Source: Alcaligenes parafaecalis
Lineage (GTDB): Bacteria; Pseudomonadota; Gammaproteobacteria; Burkholderiales; Burkholderiaceae_B
DNA: 64,000 nt
Direction: 5' to 3'
NCBI RefSeq assembly: GCF_026344135.1
Contig: NZ_JAPKNA010000002.1
Coordinates: forward strand, 186,001-250,000
This document shows, one piece after another, positions 26,101 through 34,718 of this stretch; position 1 is the stretch's first letter; every line of letters starts with the position of its first letter. A model generated the notes under the pieces. It was not told the DNA's origin. It searched no databases and saw nothing but the letters and a program-made list of their open reading frames with translations. The position numbers and the translations under genes are program-made.

Positions 26101-29100
26101 GCCCGCAGCCTGCGATTTGTACTGAATCCGCGCGATGGCAGTTTCCATATCAAGAGCCGTCAGCGCCTGAGTCAGGACGAGTGGGTCGTCCATGCCAGTG
26201 GCCGTATTTTGGCGTCTGATGAGCGCCTGCCTAAAGCGGAACTACAGCCTCTGGTGTCGTCCACGCTGCAGATTGATCGCGAGCGTCATTACCGTCTGGC
26301 TCACACCTTGGGTCTGGATTACGGTCCTGCCTTTCAGGGCTTGAAAGAGGCCCACGTTCAGGGCACTTATTTGAGTGCTGAACTGGATATGCCGATCAGC
26401 CTGGATCAGGAAGCTTACCTGCTGCATCCGGCCTTGATGGACGTGTGCTACCAGTCTCTGGTGGATTTTTTCGCACAAGATATTGAAGCGGGCCAAGGCG
26501 TGGCCTTGCTGCCTGTGAAAGTAGGGCGTTTTACCTTGTCCACTGAAGGACAGGTGACGCACTTCCGTGCGCATCTGCGTCGTAGTAGTACTCGTTCGGT
26601 CTTGGCAGATTTTGAGCTGTACGGTGCTGATGGCTGCTTGCTGGCCAGCGCGCAGGCTTGCCGTTTCCGCGCAGCGTATTTCTTGCGCCAGGATCGTCAT
26701 GCGGTCTCCAACTGGCAAATTACCCCGTATCTGCGCCCTCATCCTCGTGATGAGCGAGCTGCTGTTACGCTCGCGCCCGAACAACTGGCCCAAAGCGGTT
26801 GGGCAGCACTGGCTGATCAGCAGCAAGAACGCGAAACCTGGTTCCAGCAAAGCCTGCCTTTGCTGGATGCGCTGAGTCTGTCTTTTATCTACGAAGCCTT
26901 CCAAAGCCTGTCGACCCAGCCTTCCGCTATTAGCGCCGACGTCATGACTAGCCCATATGGCCGCTGGATGACAGATCTGCTCCGCCGTGAAGAGCTGTTG
27001 CAAGACAGCGAGCAGGGCTGGAATGTGGTGGATCAGGCCGATATGCCGCCTGCTCAAGATTTGTGGCGCACTATCTTGCAGGATTCACCCAATAGCCTGC
27101 CACAACTGACCCAAATTGGCTCGGTGGGCCGTCAACTGCCTGCCTTGCTGCGTGGCGAAGTGTCAGGCCCGAAATTGCTGGCCTCCTTGCGCCGCTCTCC
27201 CGTGGTTGAAGTGCTGTATGACGACGACCCCATGTATCTGGGTGTGCGTCTGGCATTGGAAGCCCAATTGCGCGAGCTGGCCGCTAACTTGCCTGCCTCG
27301 CAGCGCCTGCGCGTGCTGGAAGTCGCCGTAGGCCCTAGCAATTTGCCCAAGACCTTGGCGGCTTGTTTGTCTGAAGATCAGTTCGACTATGTGCTGGCAT
27401 TGCCCGACGCTGATTTACAAGCGCGTCAGGCAACTCAGCATCATGGCTTGGCAAATGTACAAGTTATTGGTTTTGACTTGCAGGAATGGCAGTTGGAGCA
27501 GGCTGACATCACTGCATTTGATGTCGTGATTCTGCGCCATAGCTTGCACCGCACGGTGCATGTGCCGCCTGCCCTGGCGCATAGCAAACAATGGCTGGCC
27601 GCCGAGGGTGTGCTGTTGCTGGCTGAATGTCACCCGGACTGGCATGCCGACTTCCTGTCTGGCCTGGAACCGAGCTGGTGGCACGAGTCCGGTGATACGC
27701 AATCCTCTTCCTTGTTGTCGCCTGAGGGCTGGCACAAGGCCTTGGAGCAGGCGGGTTTTGAGCAGGTGCAAACCGCTCTGGAGCCTGCTGCCCAAGACTT
27801 AAGTGAAGGTGCCTATCTGCTACTGGCCAATGCGGCCAAGACTCAGACGACACAGAGTACAGAGTCCGTGCCCGCGGCTACTTGGGTGCTGCTGTTTGAT
27901 GACGCCTCCCAGATGCAAGCCCAGTCTTTGCAGACGCGTTTGCAAGCGGCTGGCCAAGCCGTGAGTGCTCAAGCCTGGCCTTTGTCAGACGATGTGTTGG
28001 CCGATCAGGCTGCCATCAATGTGGTGCAGATGCTGGGTTGGGGCGATACCGTGGACGTCGCCAGCGATACTAGCGGCAAGCTGCTGAGTCTGGCACAAAG
28101 CCTGTCCGCACGCGCTGCTCAAAGCCTTTTGTGGCTGGTGACTCAAGGTGGTGCTTTGCCCGCTATGGCAGACAAGCTGGATTGGGCGGTTAATCCGGCC
28201 CAGTCGGCTCTGTGGGGTTTTGGTCGGGTTCTGATGAATGAGCTGCCTGCCCTGTCCTGCACCATGATCGATTTGGCAGATGATGCTTTGGCTAGCGATC
28301 TTAGCCTGCGTCTGGAGCGAGAGCTGCTGTGGCCAGATCAGGCGACTGAAGTCGTCTTGTCCCAAGACGCGCGTCATACCTTGGTGTTGGCAGATGCCAC
28401 CCAGGCAGGACAAACGCGGCTGAATCAGGACGCCCGCTTCAAGCTGGACTTCCAGGTGCCCGGACAACTGCGCAATCTGGAATGGCAAGCCATGCAAGCC
28501 CCGGCTTTGGCGGCGGATCAGGTTGAAGTCCGTACGATGGCAGCCGGTCTGAACTTCCGTGACGTGATGTATTTGATGGGCTTGTTGCCGGATGAAGCCG
28601 TAGAAAACGGTTTTGCCGGTGCCAGCCTGGGCCTGGAGTTCTCGGGTGTGGTCACACGCGTGGGTGCTGATGTCACCCACTTGGCGGTGGGTCAGCCAGT
28701 CATGGGCTTTGGCTCCTCCTGCTTTGCCAGTCATGTTGTGACGCGTGCCGATGCGATCGCTCCCATGCCTGAAGGCTGGGATTTTGAGGCTGCGGCTACG
28801 GTTCCCACCGTGTTCTTCACGGTGTACTACGCCCTGACGCATCTGGCCCAGATCCAGCCCGGTGAAAAAGTCCTTATCCACGGTGCTGCTGGTGGCGTAG
28901 GGATTGCCGCAATCCAGTTGGCCCGTCATTTGGGCGCAGAAATTTATGCCACCGCAGGTACAGACGAGAAGCGCGTCTTTGCCTCCCTGCTGGGAGCAGA
29001 CCGTGTGTTCGACTCGCGCAGCTTGAGCTTTGCTCAGGATGTGATGGACGCTAGCGGCGGTGAAGGTGTGGACGTGGTGCTGAACTCGCTGGCGGGTGAA

Positions 29101-30693
29101 GCCATGCGCCGCAGCCTGGATGTCTTGAGCCCATTTGGCCGTTTCCTGGAGCTGGGCAAGCGCGACTTCTTCGAGAACACACCTATCGGCCTGCGCCCCT
29201 TCAAGAGCAACATCAGCTACTTTGGTATTGATGCCGACCAGTTGCTGACGGGACGTCCAGCTTTGGCTGGACGCCTGTTTAAAGAAGTCATGGAACTGTT
29301 CCATGATGGCGCGCTGTTCCCATTGCCATACCGTAGCTTCGGTGCTGAGCATGTGGTTGATGCATTCCGCGCAATGCAGCAGGCTCGTCACATCGGCAAG
29401 CTGGTGGTGTCCTTAAAAGATGCTCAGCCTGCATTGCCGTCCAAACACACTATCGCTCCCCTTGATTTGTCCGCACAGGGCACTTGGTTGGTGACGGGTG
29501 GTTTGTCCGGCTTTGGCCTGGCTTCGGCCCAGTGGCTGGTCAAGCGTGGTGTGACATCCCTGGTTTTGGCAGGTCGTCGAGGTGCCGATACTCCTGGTGC
29601 ACAAGAGCTGCTGGAGCAGTTCCAGACACAAGGCTGTCGTGTGCAAATCGTGGCGTGTGACGTCACGGATTTCGCAGCGGTACAGGCCGTCGTCGAGCAG
29701 ATTCAGACAAGTGATAGCCCACTGACTGGTGTGCTGCATGCCGCCGCCGTGTTTGATGATCGCCTGATCGCCAATATGGATCAGGACAGCCTGAGCAAGG
29801 TGCTGCAAACCAAGTTGGTGGGTGCATGGAATCTGCACCTGGCTACTCAGGATTTGAAGCTGTCTCACTTCGTGCTGTATTCCTCGGTGACGACCTCTAT
29901 TGGTAACCCCGGGCAGGCGAACTATGTGGCCGCCAATGCAGGTCTGGAAGGTTTGACGCGTTTGCGCCAGAACCAGGGTCTGGCGGCTTCTTGTATTGCT
30001 TGGGGGCCGATTGGCGATGCAGGTTATCTGACGCGCAATGAAACCGTAAAAGACAGTTTGGGTAAGCGCCTGGGCAAAGCACCGTTGCAGTCCGATCAGG
30101 CACTGGATCAACTGGATCGCGTTCTGGCCGCCAATGGTGAAGTGTCCATCGTGGCCAACTTTGACTGGAACGCCTTGGCCCGCTTGCTGGCCTCGGCCCA
30201 GAGCGAACGCTTCGCCATCTTGAACCGTGCTCGCAAGGATCACGACTCCGGCAGCGACGGGCAGGATATTCACGCTTTGATCGCGGGTAAAACACCCGAG
30301 CAAATTCACGCTTTGGTGGCCGAGTGGGTGGCACAAGAAGTAGCCAGCATTCTGCGCACCGAAGTAGACCGTATCGAAACCCAACGCTCCTTGCATGACC
30401 TGGGCATGGACTCCTTGATGGCTGTGGAATTGGCCTTGGGCTTGGAGCAACGCTTTGGCGTGCAGTTGCCCGCCATGGTACTGAACGATTCCCCCACCGT
30501 CTGGAACGTCGCGGCCCGCATTGTGGACAAGCTGACGGCCGGTGGCGAGGACTCGGCAGAGCAGGGGGCAGGGCATTTGGTAGCCGATGTCGTACGTCAG
30601 CATGGGGATGAGATGTCCGAGGCTGATTTGCAAGGTTTGGCGCAGGATGTACAGCGATTGGCAGAAACAGGGACATCACTGATTCATGAGTAA
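23110..30693 (+). CDS. Fully reducing type I polyketide/fatty acid synthase (capsule-locus type)
   Basis: This 2527-residue megasynthase builds an acyl chain by iterative condensation. Order: KS (about 25-460; Cys198, His334, His372), AT (about 550-870; Ser647 in GHSVGE), DH (about 915-1200; His950 in DHKVGGAMVYPG and Asp1111), a methyltransferase-like region (about 1230-1600), ER (about 1780-2100; HGAAGGVGIAAIQ), KR (about 2115-2380; TGGLSGFG from Thr2129, Ser2258/2259, Tyr2272) and one ACP (Ser2435 in GMDSL). There is no thioesterase. The methyltransferase region has LEVAVGPSN where a SAM site normally reads LE(I/V)GAGTG, so it is probably inactive. With every reducing domain intact, the expected product is a saturated or nearly saturated chain. 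WcbR of the Burkholderia pseudomallei capsule locus has, from memory, the same size and setting. The GTG start at 23110 begins SQNTGKDAN. The next gene overlaps by 8 bases. Confidence 0.92.
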   Translation: MSQNTGKDANKLEASRTDINKSSTSSGAIAIIGMAFRFPGNLSQPEQFWNALIEKRDLVTEIPADRWATAELQHDKRSEPGRSITFSAGVLSRIDEFDADFFGISPREAAWLDPQQRLLLELSWEAMENAGVLPSAMAGSDCAVYVGISGLDYGMRGLDDLASLTAHMMTGNTMSIAANRLSYIYDLHGPSMAVDTACSSSLVALHQACSSLRNGEASSALVGGVNLLLHPYPFVGFTKASMLSADGRCKAFDEAGNGYVRSEGGAVLMLKPLEQALADGDQVQAVILATGVNADGARKTGITIPSCQGQIELMRSVLERSGLTAGDVDFVEAHGTGTAVGDPIETTAISAVYGKSREQRLPIGSVKANLGHMESASGMAGLVKTVLALQHQALPPALHLKTPNPAIDFDGLNLELLPQGRELQRSDGKPLVAGLNSFGFGGANAHVLLQAPVATASQSITLPNAGLPPLVLSAKTEAALREQAGNYADLLDGKTAQDFYDVSYAVAHRRQTLARGLIIQPETVEEGVAQLRAYAHGQAPQGLQTVDALSKEGQLAFVYAGNGAQWLGMGVTLLRESPRFAALLSELDSMMKPLAGFSLLEQLQAEPAASRMDDTTVAQPLLFAVQVIVTRMLREDGIQPDAVAGHSVGEIAAAWAAGALDLEQAIRVICARSQAQGLTRGQGRMAVVGLSLEAVNILLEGLGADLGVNVAGVNSPSNITLSGSLEGLQRIQSALEGQSVFFRLLDLDYAFHSPYMDGLLPHLEKSLGDLQPGQQAAQARFVSTVTGEELPPQELGVDYWWRNIREPVQFEKAIACLGEQGCRVFLEIGPHAILQRYIRETLTQLDVQGVVLSSLRKHDDGPQRLADTALHTLALLPTQLKARFPVAGNSVDLPVYPWQRERHWYKSSTEGMRSIERRRVHDLLGWRLPDSDLGWENVLDPVILPWLADHKVGGAMVYPGAAYLEMALAAAREWLGETLILVDELDILAPLVFDGEHARSLRFVLNPRDGSFHIKSRQRLSQDEWVVHASGRILASDERLPKAELQPLVSSTLQIDRERHYRLAHTLGLDYGPAFQGLKEAHVQGTYLSAELDMPISLDQEAYLLHPALMDVCYQSLVDFFAQDIEAGQGVALLPVKVGRFTLSTEGQVTHFRAHLRRSSTRSVLADFELYGADGCLLASAQACRFRAAYFLRQDRHAVSNWQITPYLRPHPRDERAAVTLAPEQLAQSGWAALADQQQERETWFQQSLPLLDALSLSFIYEAFQSLSTQPSAISADVMTSPYGRWMTDLLRREELLQDSEQGWNVVDQADMPPAQDLWRTILQDSPNSLPQLTQIGSVGRQLPALLRGEVSGPKLLASLRRSPVVEVLYDDDPMYLGVRLALEAQLRELAANLPASQRLRVLEVAVGPSNLPKTLAACLSEDQFDYVLALPDADLQARQATQHHGLANVQVIGFDLQEWQLEQADITAFDVVILRHSLHRTVHVPPALAHSKQWLAAEGVLLLAECHPDWHADFLSGLEPSWWHESGDTQSSSLLSPEGWHKALEQAGFEQVQTALEPAAQDLSEGAYLLLANAAKTQTTQSTESVPAATWVLLFDDASQMQAQSLQTRLQAAGQAVSAQAWPLSDDVLADQAAINVVQMLGWGDTVDVASDTSGKLLSLAQSLSARAAQSLLWLVTQGGALPAMADKLDWAVNPAQSALWGFGRVLMNELPALSCTMIDLADDALASDLSLRLERELLWPDQATEVVLSQDARHTLVLADATQAGQTRLNQDARFKLDFQVPGQLRNLEWQAMQAPALAADQVEVRTMAAGLNFRDVMYLMGLLPDEAVENGFAGASLGLEFSGVVTRVGADVTHLAVGQPVMGFGSSCFASHVVTRADAIAPMPEGWDFEAAATVPTVFFTVYYALTHLAQIQPGEKVLIHGAAGGVGIAAIQLARHLGAEIYATAGTDEKRVFASLLGADRVFDSRSLSFAQDVMDASGGEGVDVVLNSLAGEAMRRSLDVLSPFGRFLELGKRDFFENTPIGLRPFKSNISYFGIDADQLLTGRPALAGRLFKEVMELFHDGALFPLPYRSFGAEHVVDAFRAMQQARHIGKLVVSLKDAQPALPSKHTIAPLDLSAQGTWLVTGGLSGFGLASAQWLVKRGVTSLVLAGRRGADTPGAQELLEQFQTQGCRVQIVACDVTDFAAVQAVVEQIQTSDSPLTGVLHAAAVFDDRLIANMDQDSLSKVLQTKLVGAWNLHLATQDLKLSHFVLYSSVTTSIGNPGQANYVAANAGLEGLTRLRQNQGLAASCIAWGPIGDAGYLTRNETVKDSLGKRLGKAPLQSDQALDQLDRVLAANGEVSIVANFDWNALARLLASAQSERFAILNRARKDHDSGSDGQDIHALIAGKTPEQIHALVAEWVAQEVASILRTEVDRIETQRSLHDLGMDSLMAVELALGLEQRFGVQLPAMVLNDSPTVWNVAARIVDKLTAGGEDSAEQGAGHLVADVVRQHGDEMSEADLQGLAQDVQRLAETGTSLIHE

Positions 30694-32026
30694 GAACGAT
30701 CTGGTGCCAGGCAGTAAAGCACAGCTGATTCAGCGCATTCTGGGACGTAAAGCCGGACAAGCTGCCAGCGATGGCCGCATGGCCGAGCAGTCCGCAAGCC
30801 GTCAGGCTGCGGCCAGCCACATCCCGGAGTCCTTTACCCGCTTTGATCGCCACCCCGGCTACGAGAAAATGCTGGTGCCCAAAGCCATGGCGGATCGGAT
30901 GGGCGTGCGTAATCCCTTCTTTCGTAGTCACGACGGCGTGGCCGCTGCGCGCACCCGTATCGATGGGCGGGACTATCTGAACTTTGCCAACTACAACTAT
31001 CTGGGTCTGTCCGCGCACCCTGAAGTTAACGCAGCCGCTAAAGTAGCGATGGACCAGTACGGCACATCAGCCTCGGCCAGCCGTTTGGTAGCTGGCGAGC
31101 GCCGTGTACAGCGAGAGCTGGAAGAAGAGTTGGCGCAGAACTACGAGGTGGATGATTGCGTAGTTTTTGTCAGTGGACACGCCACCAACGTCAGCACCAT
31201 TGGTTACCTGTTCGGCCCCAAGGATCTGGTGATTCACGATAGCCTGATCCACAACAGTATTTTGCAAGGCATCCAGTTATCGGGTGCCGCCCGCCGTTCC
31301 TTCCCTCACAACGATAGCGCCGCTCTGGAGCGCATTCTGGCTGACATTCGTGGCCAGTTCGAGCGTGTGCTGATTGTGATCGAAGGTCTGTACAGCATGG
31401 ATGGCGACATTCCCAACCTGCCTGCATTTATTGACATAAAACGGCGCTATAAAGCGTTCTTGATGGTCGATGAGGCGCACGCCCTGGGCGTGCTGGGCAA
31501 GACAGGTCGCGGCTCGCACGAACATTTTGCTGTGGCAGGCCGTGATGTCGATATCTGGATGGGCACCTTGAGCAAGACCCTGGCAAGCTGCGGCGGCTAT
31601 ATCGCTGGCGACCGCGCGCTGGTGGAGCTGCTCAAATACGCCGCCTCTGGTTTTGTATATAGCGTGGGGATTTCCCCGGTGCTGGCGGCTGCTTCGCTTA
31701 AAGCCTTGCAGATCATGCGCCGGGAACCCGAGCGTGTGCATACCCTGCAAGAGCGCGGCAGTCAGTTTCTGAATTCGATGCGCTCGATGGGAGTCAATAC
31801 CGGCTTTGCCCAAGGCTACGCCGTCATTCCCGCGATCACAGGCAGCTCTCTGAAAGCAGTCAAATTGTCCGGCCAGTTGTTTGATGCCGGTTTGAATGTG
31901 CAACCCATTATCCATCCTGCGGTGGAAGAGAAAGCAGCACGTCTGCGCTTTTTCCTGTCCTCCACGCATAGCCAGGATGACATAGACCTGGCGTGTGAAA
32001 CCGTTCACACGCTCATGAAGAAATAA
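30686..32026 (+). CDS. Alpha-oxoamine synthase (8-amino-7-oxononanoate synthase / serine palmitoyltransferase family)
   Basis: These PLP enzymes condense an amino acid with an acyl thioester, releasing CO2 and an alpha-amino ketone. The 446-residue protein has about 70 residues before the family core. It contains YNYLGLSAHPEV, the motif HDSLIHNSILQG, VDEAHALGVLGKTGRG, and the PLP Lys297 in GTLSKTLASCGG. It overlaps the PKS gene by 8 bases, so the two are almost certainly partners: the synthase can offload the PKS chain from the ACP, replacing the missing thioesterase. A biotin role is unlikely here because no other bio gene is near. The amino acid substrate is not readable. WcbT of Burkholderia capsule loci is the likely counterpart. 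Confidence 0.9.
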   Translation: MSKNDLVPGSKAQLIQRILGRKAGQAASDGRMAEQSASRQAAASHIPESFTRFDRHPGYEKMLVPKAMADRMGVRNPFFRSHDGVAAARTRIDGRDYLNFANYNYLGLSAHPEVNAAAKVAMDQYGTSASASRLVAGERRVQRELEEELAQNYEVDDCVVFVSGHATNVSTIGYLFGPKDLVIHDSLIHNSILQGIQLSGAARRSFPHNDSAALERILADIRGQFERVLIVIEGLYSMDGDIPNLPAFIDIKRRYKAFLMVDEAHALGVLGKTGRGSHEHFAVAGRDVDIWMGTLSKTLASCGGYIAGDRALVELLKYAASGFVYSVGISPVLAAASLKALQIMRREPERVHTLQERGSQFLNSMRSMGVNTGFAQGYAVIPAITGSSLKAVKLSGQLFDAGLNVQPIIHPAVEEKAARLRFFLSSTHSQDDIDLACETVHTLMKK

Positions 32027-32028
32027 GC

Positions 32029-33228
32029 ATGGCTCAATTACTACACACAGCAGTTAGCAAGATTGCAGCAATGGGACGGCCCGTCATGGCCAGCGCCCTG
32101 GTCGCCGTACTGGCCGGATGTGCCACGATGCCGGACTGGATGTCAGCTGATGGCCCTAGCCGCCAGCAAGTACAAGAGCGGCGTGAGGGCCGTATAGAAG
32201 GCATCACCCTGGTTAACGTGACAGACGAGTTGACCAGGAAGCTGGCAGCTAAAAAGCGCATGGGCGATTTTGCGGCTCAGTTCCCCAGCATGGGCTCGAA
32301 CAACTATCTGATTGGCCCTGGGGATGTGCTGGAAGTGTCGGTTTGGGAAGCACCGCCTGCCATGCTGTTTGGCAGCATTTCCTTGGACCCCAAAGCGACG
32401 GCAGCGACAACTAATGCAGTAGCCTTCCCGTCACAAATGGTGACGTCAGATGGCATGATCAGCATGCCATTTGCAGGCCGCATCGCCGTTCAGGGCCGTA
32501 ACACCCAACAGATTGAAGAAAGCATTGCCAAGCGTTTGCAAGGCAAGGCCAACAACCCCCAAGTATTGGTGCGTGTTACCCAGAACAACTCTTCTAACGT
32601 GACTGTGGTGGGTGAAGTCAATCAAAGCACCTTGATGCCGCTGACGCCGAAAGGCGAACGCCTGCTGGATGCCTTGGCCGCAGGTGGTGGCGTCAAGCAA
32701 GCGGTCAACCGTATCGCCATTCAGCTCTCGCGTGAGATGAATACATCGACCATGGCGCTGGATACGATCATCCGTAATCCGAGCCAGAACATCATGCTGA
32801 AACCGGGTGATGTGATTACCGCGCTGTACCAAAACCAGAGCTTTTCCATTCTGGGCGCCACAGGCAAGAACGAAGAGATTCCGTTTGAAGCTAAAGGCAT
32901 TTCCTTGGTACAGGCCTTGGCCCGCTCCGGGGGCTTGGATACGTCACGAGCTGATGCTCGCGGTGTGTTTGTCTTCCGCTTTGAAGATGCTGCGCTGGTG
33001 GATGGTGCGCCAGAGTCGACCTTGCTGGACAAGAAAGGTGTCGTACCCGTGGTGTACGAGATCGACCTGCGTGACCCAGCTTCTTTCTTCGTCACCCAGA
33101 ACTTCCCTGTGCAGGATAAGGACGTGATTTACGTGTCCAACTCGCCAGCGGCTGAGTTCCAGAAGTTCTTGCGTCTAGTGGTGTCGGTGGCTGTGCCTAG
33201 TACGACATTGAACAACATGATGAAGTGA
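32029..33228 (+). CDS. Outer-membrane polysaccharide export lipoprotein (Wza/KpsD/CtrA type)
   Basis: This 399-residue lipoprotein should form the outer-membrane channel for capsule export. The signal ends in lipobox VLAGC with the acylated Cys31. The polysaccharide export domain begins near residue 90 (NNYLIGPGDVLEVSVWEAP) and is followed by SLBB-type repeats (VTVVGEVNQSTLMPL; FSILGATGKNEEIPF). It starts 2 bases after the oxoamine synthase stop. Its size and partners (KpsM/T/E) match CtrA/BexD/WcbC proteins of ABC-dependent capsules. Confidence 0.93.
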   Translation: MAQLLHTAVSKIAAMGRPVMASALVAVLAGCATMPDWMSADGPSRQQVQERREGRIEGITLVNVTDELTRKLAAKKRMGDFAAQFPSMGSNNYLIGPGDVLEVSVWEAPPAMLFGSISLDPKATAATTNAVAFPSQMVTSDGMISMPFAGRIAVQGRNTQQIEESIAKRLQGKANNPQVLVRVTQNNSSNVTVVGEVNQSTLMPLTPKGERLLDALAAGGGVKQAVNRIAIQLSREMNTSTMALDTIIRNPSQNIMLKPGDVITALYQNQSFSILGATGKNEEIPFEAKGISLVQALARSGGLDTSRADARGVFVFRFEDAALVDGAPESTLLDKKGVVPVVYEIDLRDPASFFVTQNFPVQDKDVIYVSNSPAAEFQKFLRLVVSVAVPSTTLNNMMK

Positions 33229-33270
33229 TCGGGTTCATGGCTAAGAACAACTTCTTCAGCAGAGGCCGGG

Positions 33271-34059
33271 ATGAATAAGCAGGTGCGTAGCCCCATGGCC
33301 GTCACCTGGTCGGTCTGGCGGGCGTTACTTTTGCGAGAGTCTCTGGATCGCTTGTTTGATATGCGGGCTGCATGGTTCTGGTTGCTAATGGAGCCAGTGC
33401 TGCATATCAGTTTCATCACATTCATCTTCACAGTGATTCGTTTGCGCACGGTCGGTGGCATTGATGTCACTGTCTGGATTGTGGTGGGGATGTTGGCGTT
33501 TTTTATGTTTCGTCGTACTGCGATGCAGGTGATGCATGCAGTCGATAGCAATAAGCCTTTGTTTGCTTATAGGCAGGTGCAGCCATTTGATACCTCGGTT
33601 GCTCGTGGCGTCCTGGAAGCGTTTTTGATGACCTTGGTGTCTGCAATTATTTTGACTGGCGCAGCGTTGCTTGGACATGACGTGCGGCCTGATGATCCTC
33701 TGCAAGTTTTAGTGACTATGTTCGGGTTATGGCTCTTTGGCGTGGGCTATGGCTTGGTTGCCTCTGTGTTGATGGCCTTGGTTCGCGAAACTGAGCACAT
33801 ACTGAAAATCATGATGATGCCTTTGTATCTGATTTCAGGAGTCATCATGCCTATTTCTGCGGTTCCCCAGCCGTATCGGGATCTGCTCTTGTTCAATCCT
33901 TTGGTGCATGGCTTGGAGTTGGTACGCAAAGGGTTTTCAAATTACTACCACATGGTGCCGGGCATCAGCATGGGATACCTGTATCTGTGGGGGATAGTGA
34001 GCCTGTTTTTAGGTCTGGTTTTGTATCGACGCTTTACACAGCAGTTGGTGATGAAATGA
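33271..34059 (+). CDS. kpsM: Capsule polysaccharide ABC transporter permease (KpsM type)
   Basis: This 262-residue inner-membrane permease has about six helices. The KpsM/ABC-2 pattern is clear, with the N-terminal LLRESLDRLFDMRAAWFWLLMEPVLHI, split here at the family's conserved LLxRE, and the C-terminal FNPLVHGLELVRKGF. It exports the finished polysaccharide with KpsT. The stop overlaps the kpsT start (ATGA). Confidence 0.95.
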   Translation: MNKQVRSPMAVTWSVWRALLLRESLDRLFDMRAAWFWLLMEPVLHISFITFIFTVIRLRTVGGIDVTVWIVVGMLAFFMFRRTAMQVMHAVDSNKPLFAYRQVQPFDTSVARGVLEAFLMTLVSAIILTGAALLGHDVRPDDPLQVLVTMFGLWLFGVGYGLVASVLMALVRETEHILKIMMMPLYLISGVIMPISAVPQPYRDLLLFNPLVHGLELVRKGFSNYYHMVPGISMGYLYLWGIVSLFLGLVLYRRFTQQLVMK

Positions 34060-34718
34060 TCGTCGTCAATGATGTTTATAAACGCTACAAGACGGCCCAT
34101 GGTGTTGGGCGTTGGGTGCTGGAGGGAGTAAACCTAACGATTCCTCCCAAGGTGAATGTGGGTCTGATTGGTTCTAACGGTGCCGGAAAATCTACGTTGT
34201 TGCGGTTGATCGGTGGTGTGGACCATCCCAATAAAGGCACTGTGCAGCGTTTGTGCAGGGTGTCTTGGCCGATGGGCAACGGAGGGTTGGAAGGTACCTT
34301 GACGGGCCGTCAAAACGCGAAGTTTGTGTGCCGGGTCCATGGACATCAGGAGGATCTGGCAGATCGGCTCGCTTTTATTAAAGATTTTTCTGAGCTGGGC
34401 CGAGCTTTTGAGGAGCCGGTCTATACGTATTCCTCTGGTATGCGTTCCCGTCTTCAGTTTGCCTTGTCGTTTGCTTTTAATTTTGATGTGTACATCTCGG
34501 ATGAGGTTACAGCGGCAGGTGATGCGGCATTCCGTAAAAAAGCAGCTGACGCTTTTAAAACCATGACAAATCGTGCGGGCCTGATCATGGTGGCCCACGA
34601 CAATAAAACCTTAAAACAATTTTGCCAGGCTGGTGTCTGGCTGCATCAAGGGCGAGCGCACTGGTTTGAACATATTGACGATGCGCTCAATGCCTACAAG
34701 GATTCACTTCCAAAATGA
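34056..34718 (+). CDS. kpsT: Capsule polysaccharide ABC transporter ATPase (KpsT type)
   Basis: This 220-residue ATPase is the short form used in group 2 capsule export, without the C-terminal carbohydrate-binding domain found in Wzt-type O-antigen ATPases. It begins MIVVNDVYKRYKT, with Walker A GSNGAGKSTLLRLIGG near residues 39-54 and the signature YSSGMRSRLQFALSFA. Walker B reads FDVYISDEVTAAGD, with the Asp-Glu pair in place. Lack of a binding module implies that export depends on a feature such as the lipid end, not on a capped sugar end. Confidence 0.95.
   Translation: MIVVNDVYKRYKTAHGVGRWVLEGVNLTIPPKVNVGLIGSNGAGKSTLLRLIGGVDHPNKGTVQRLCRVSWPMGNGGLEGTLTGRQNAKFVCRVHGHQEDLADRLAFIKDFSELGRAFEEPVYTYSSGMRSRLQFALSFAFNFDVYISDEVTAAGDAAFRKKAADAFKTMTNRAGLIMVAHDNKTLKQFCQAGVWLHQGRAHWFEHIDDALNAYKDSLPK

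Noticed and set aside
27985..31018. Three long minus-strand open frames (468, 406 and 373 codons) over the PKS and oxoamine synthase genes
   Set aside because: They lie opposite clearly functional ER, KR, ACP and PLP-enzyme sequence and show no domains of their own.
30686..32026. Assignment of the oxoamine synthase as the biotin enzyme BioF
   Set aside because: It is about 50-60 residues longer than typical BioF, overlaps a PKS gene, and no other biotin gene is near. A PKS-linked role is more likely.
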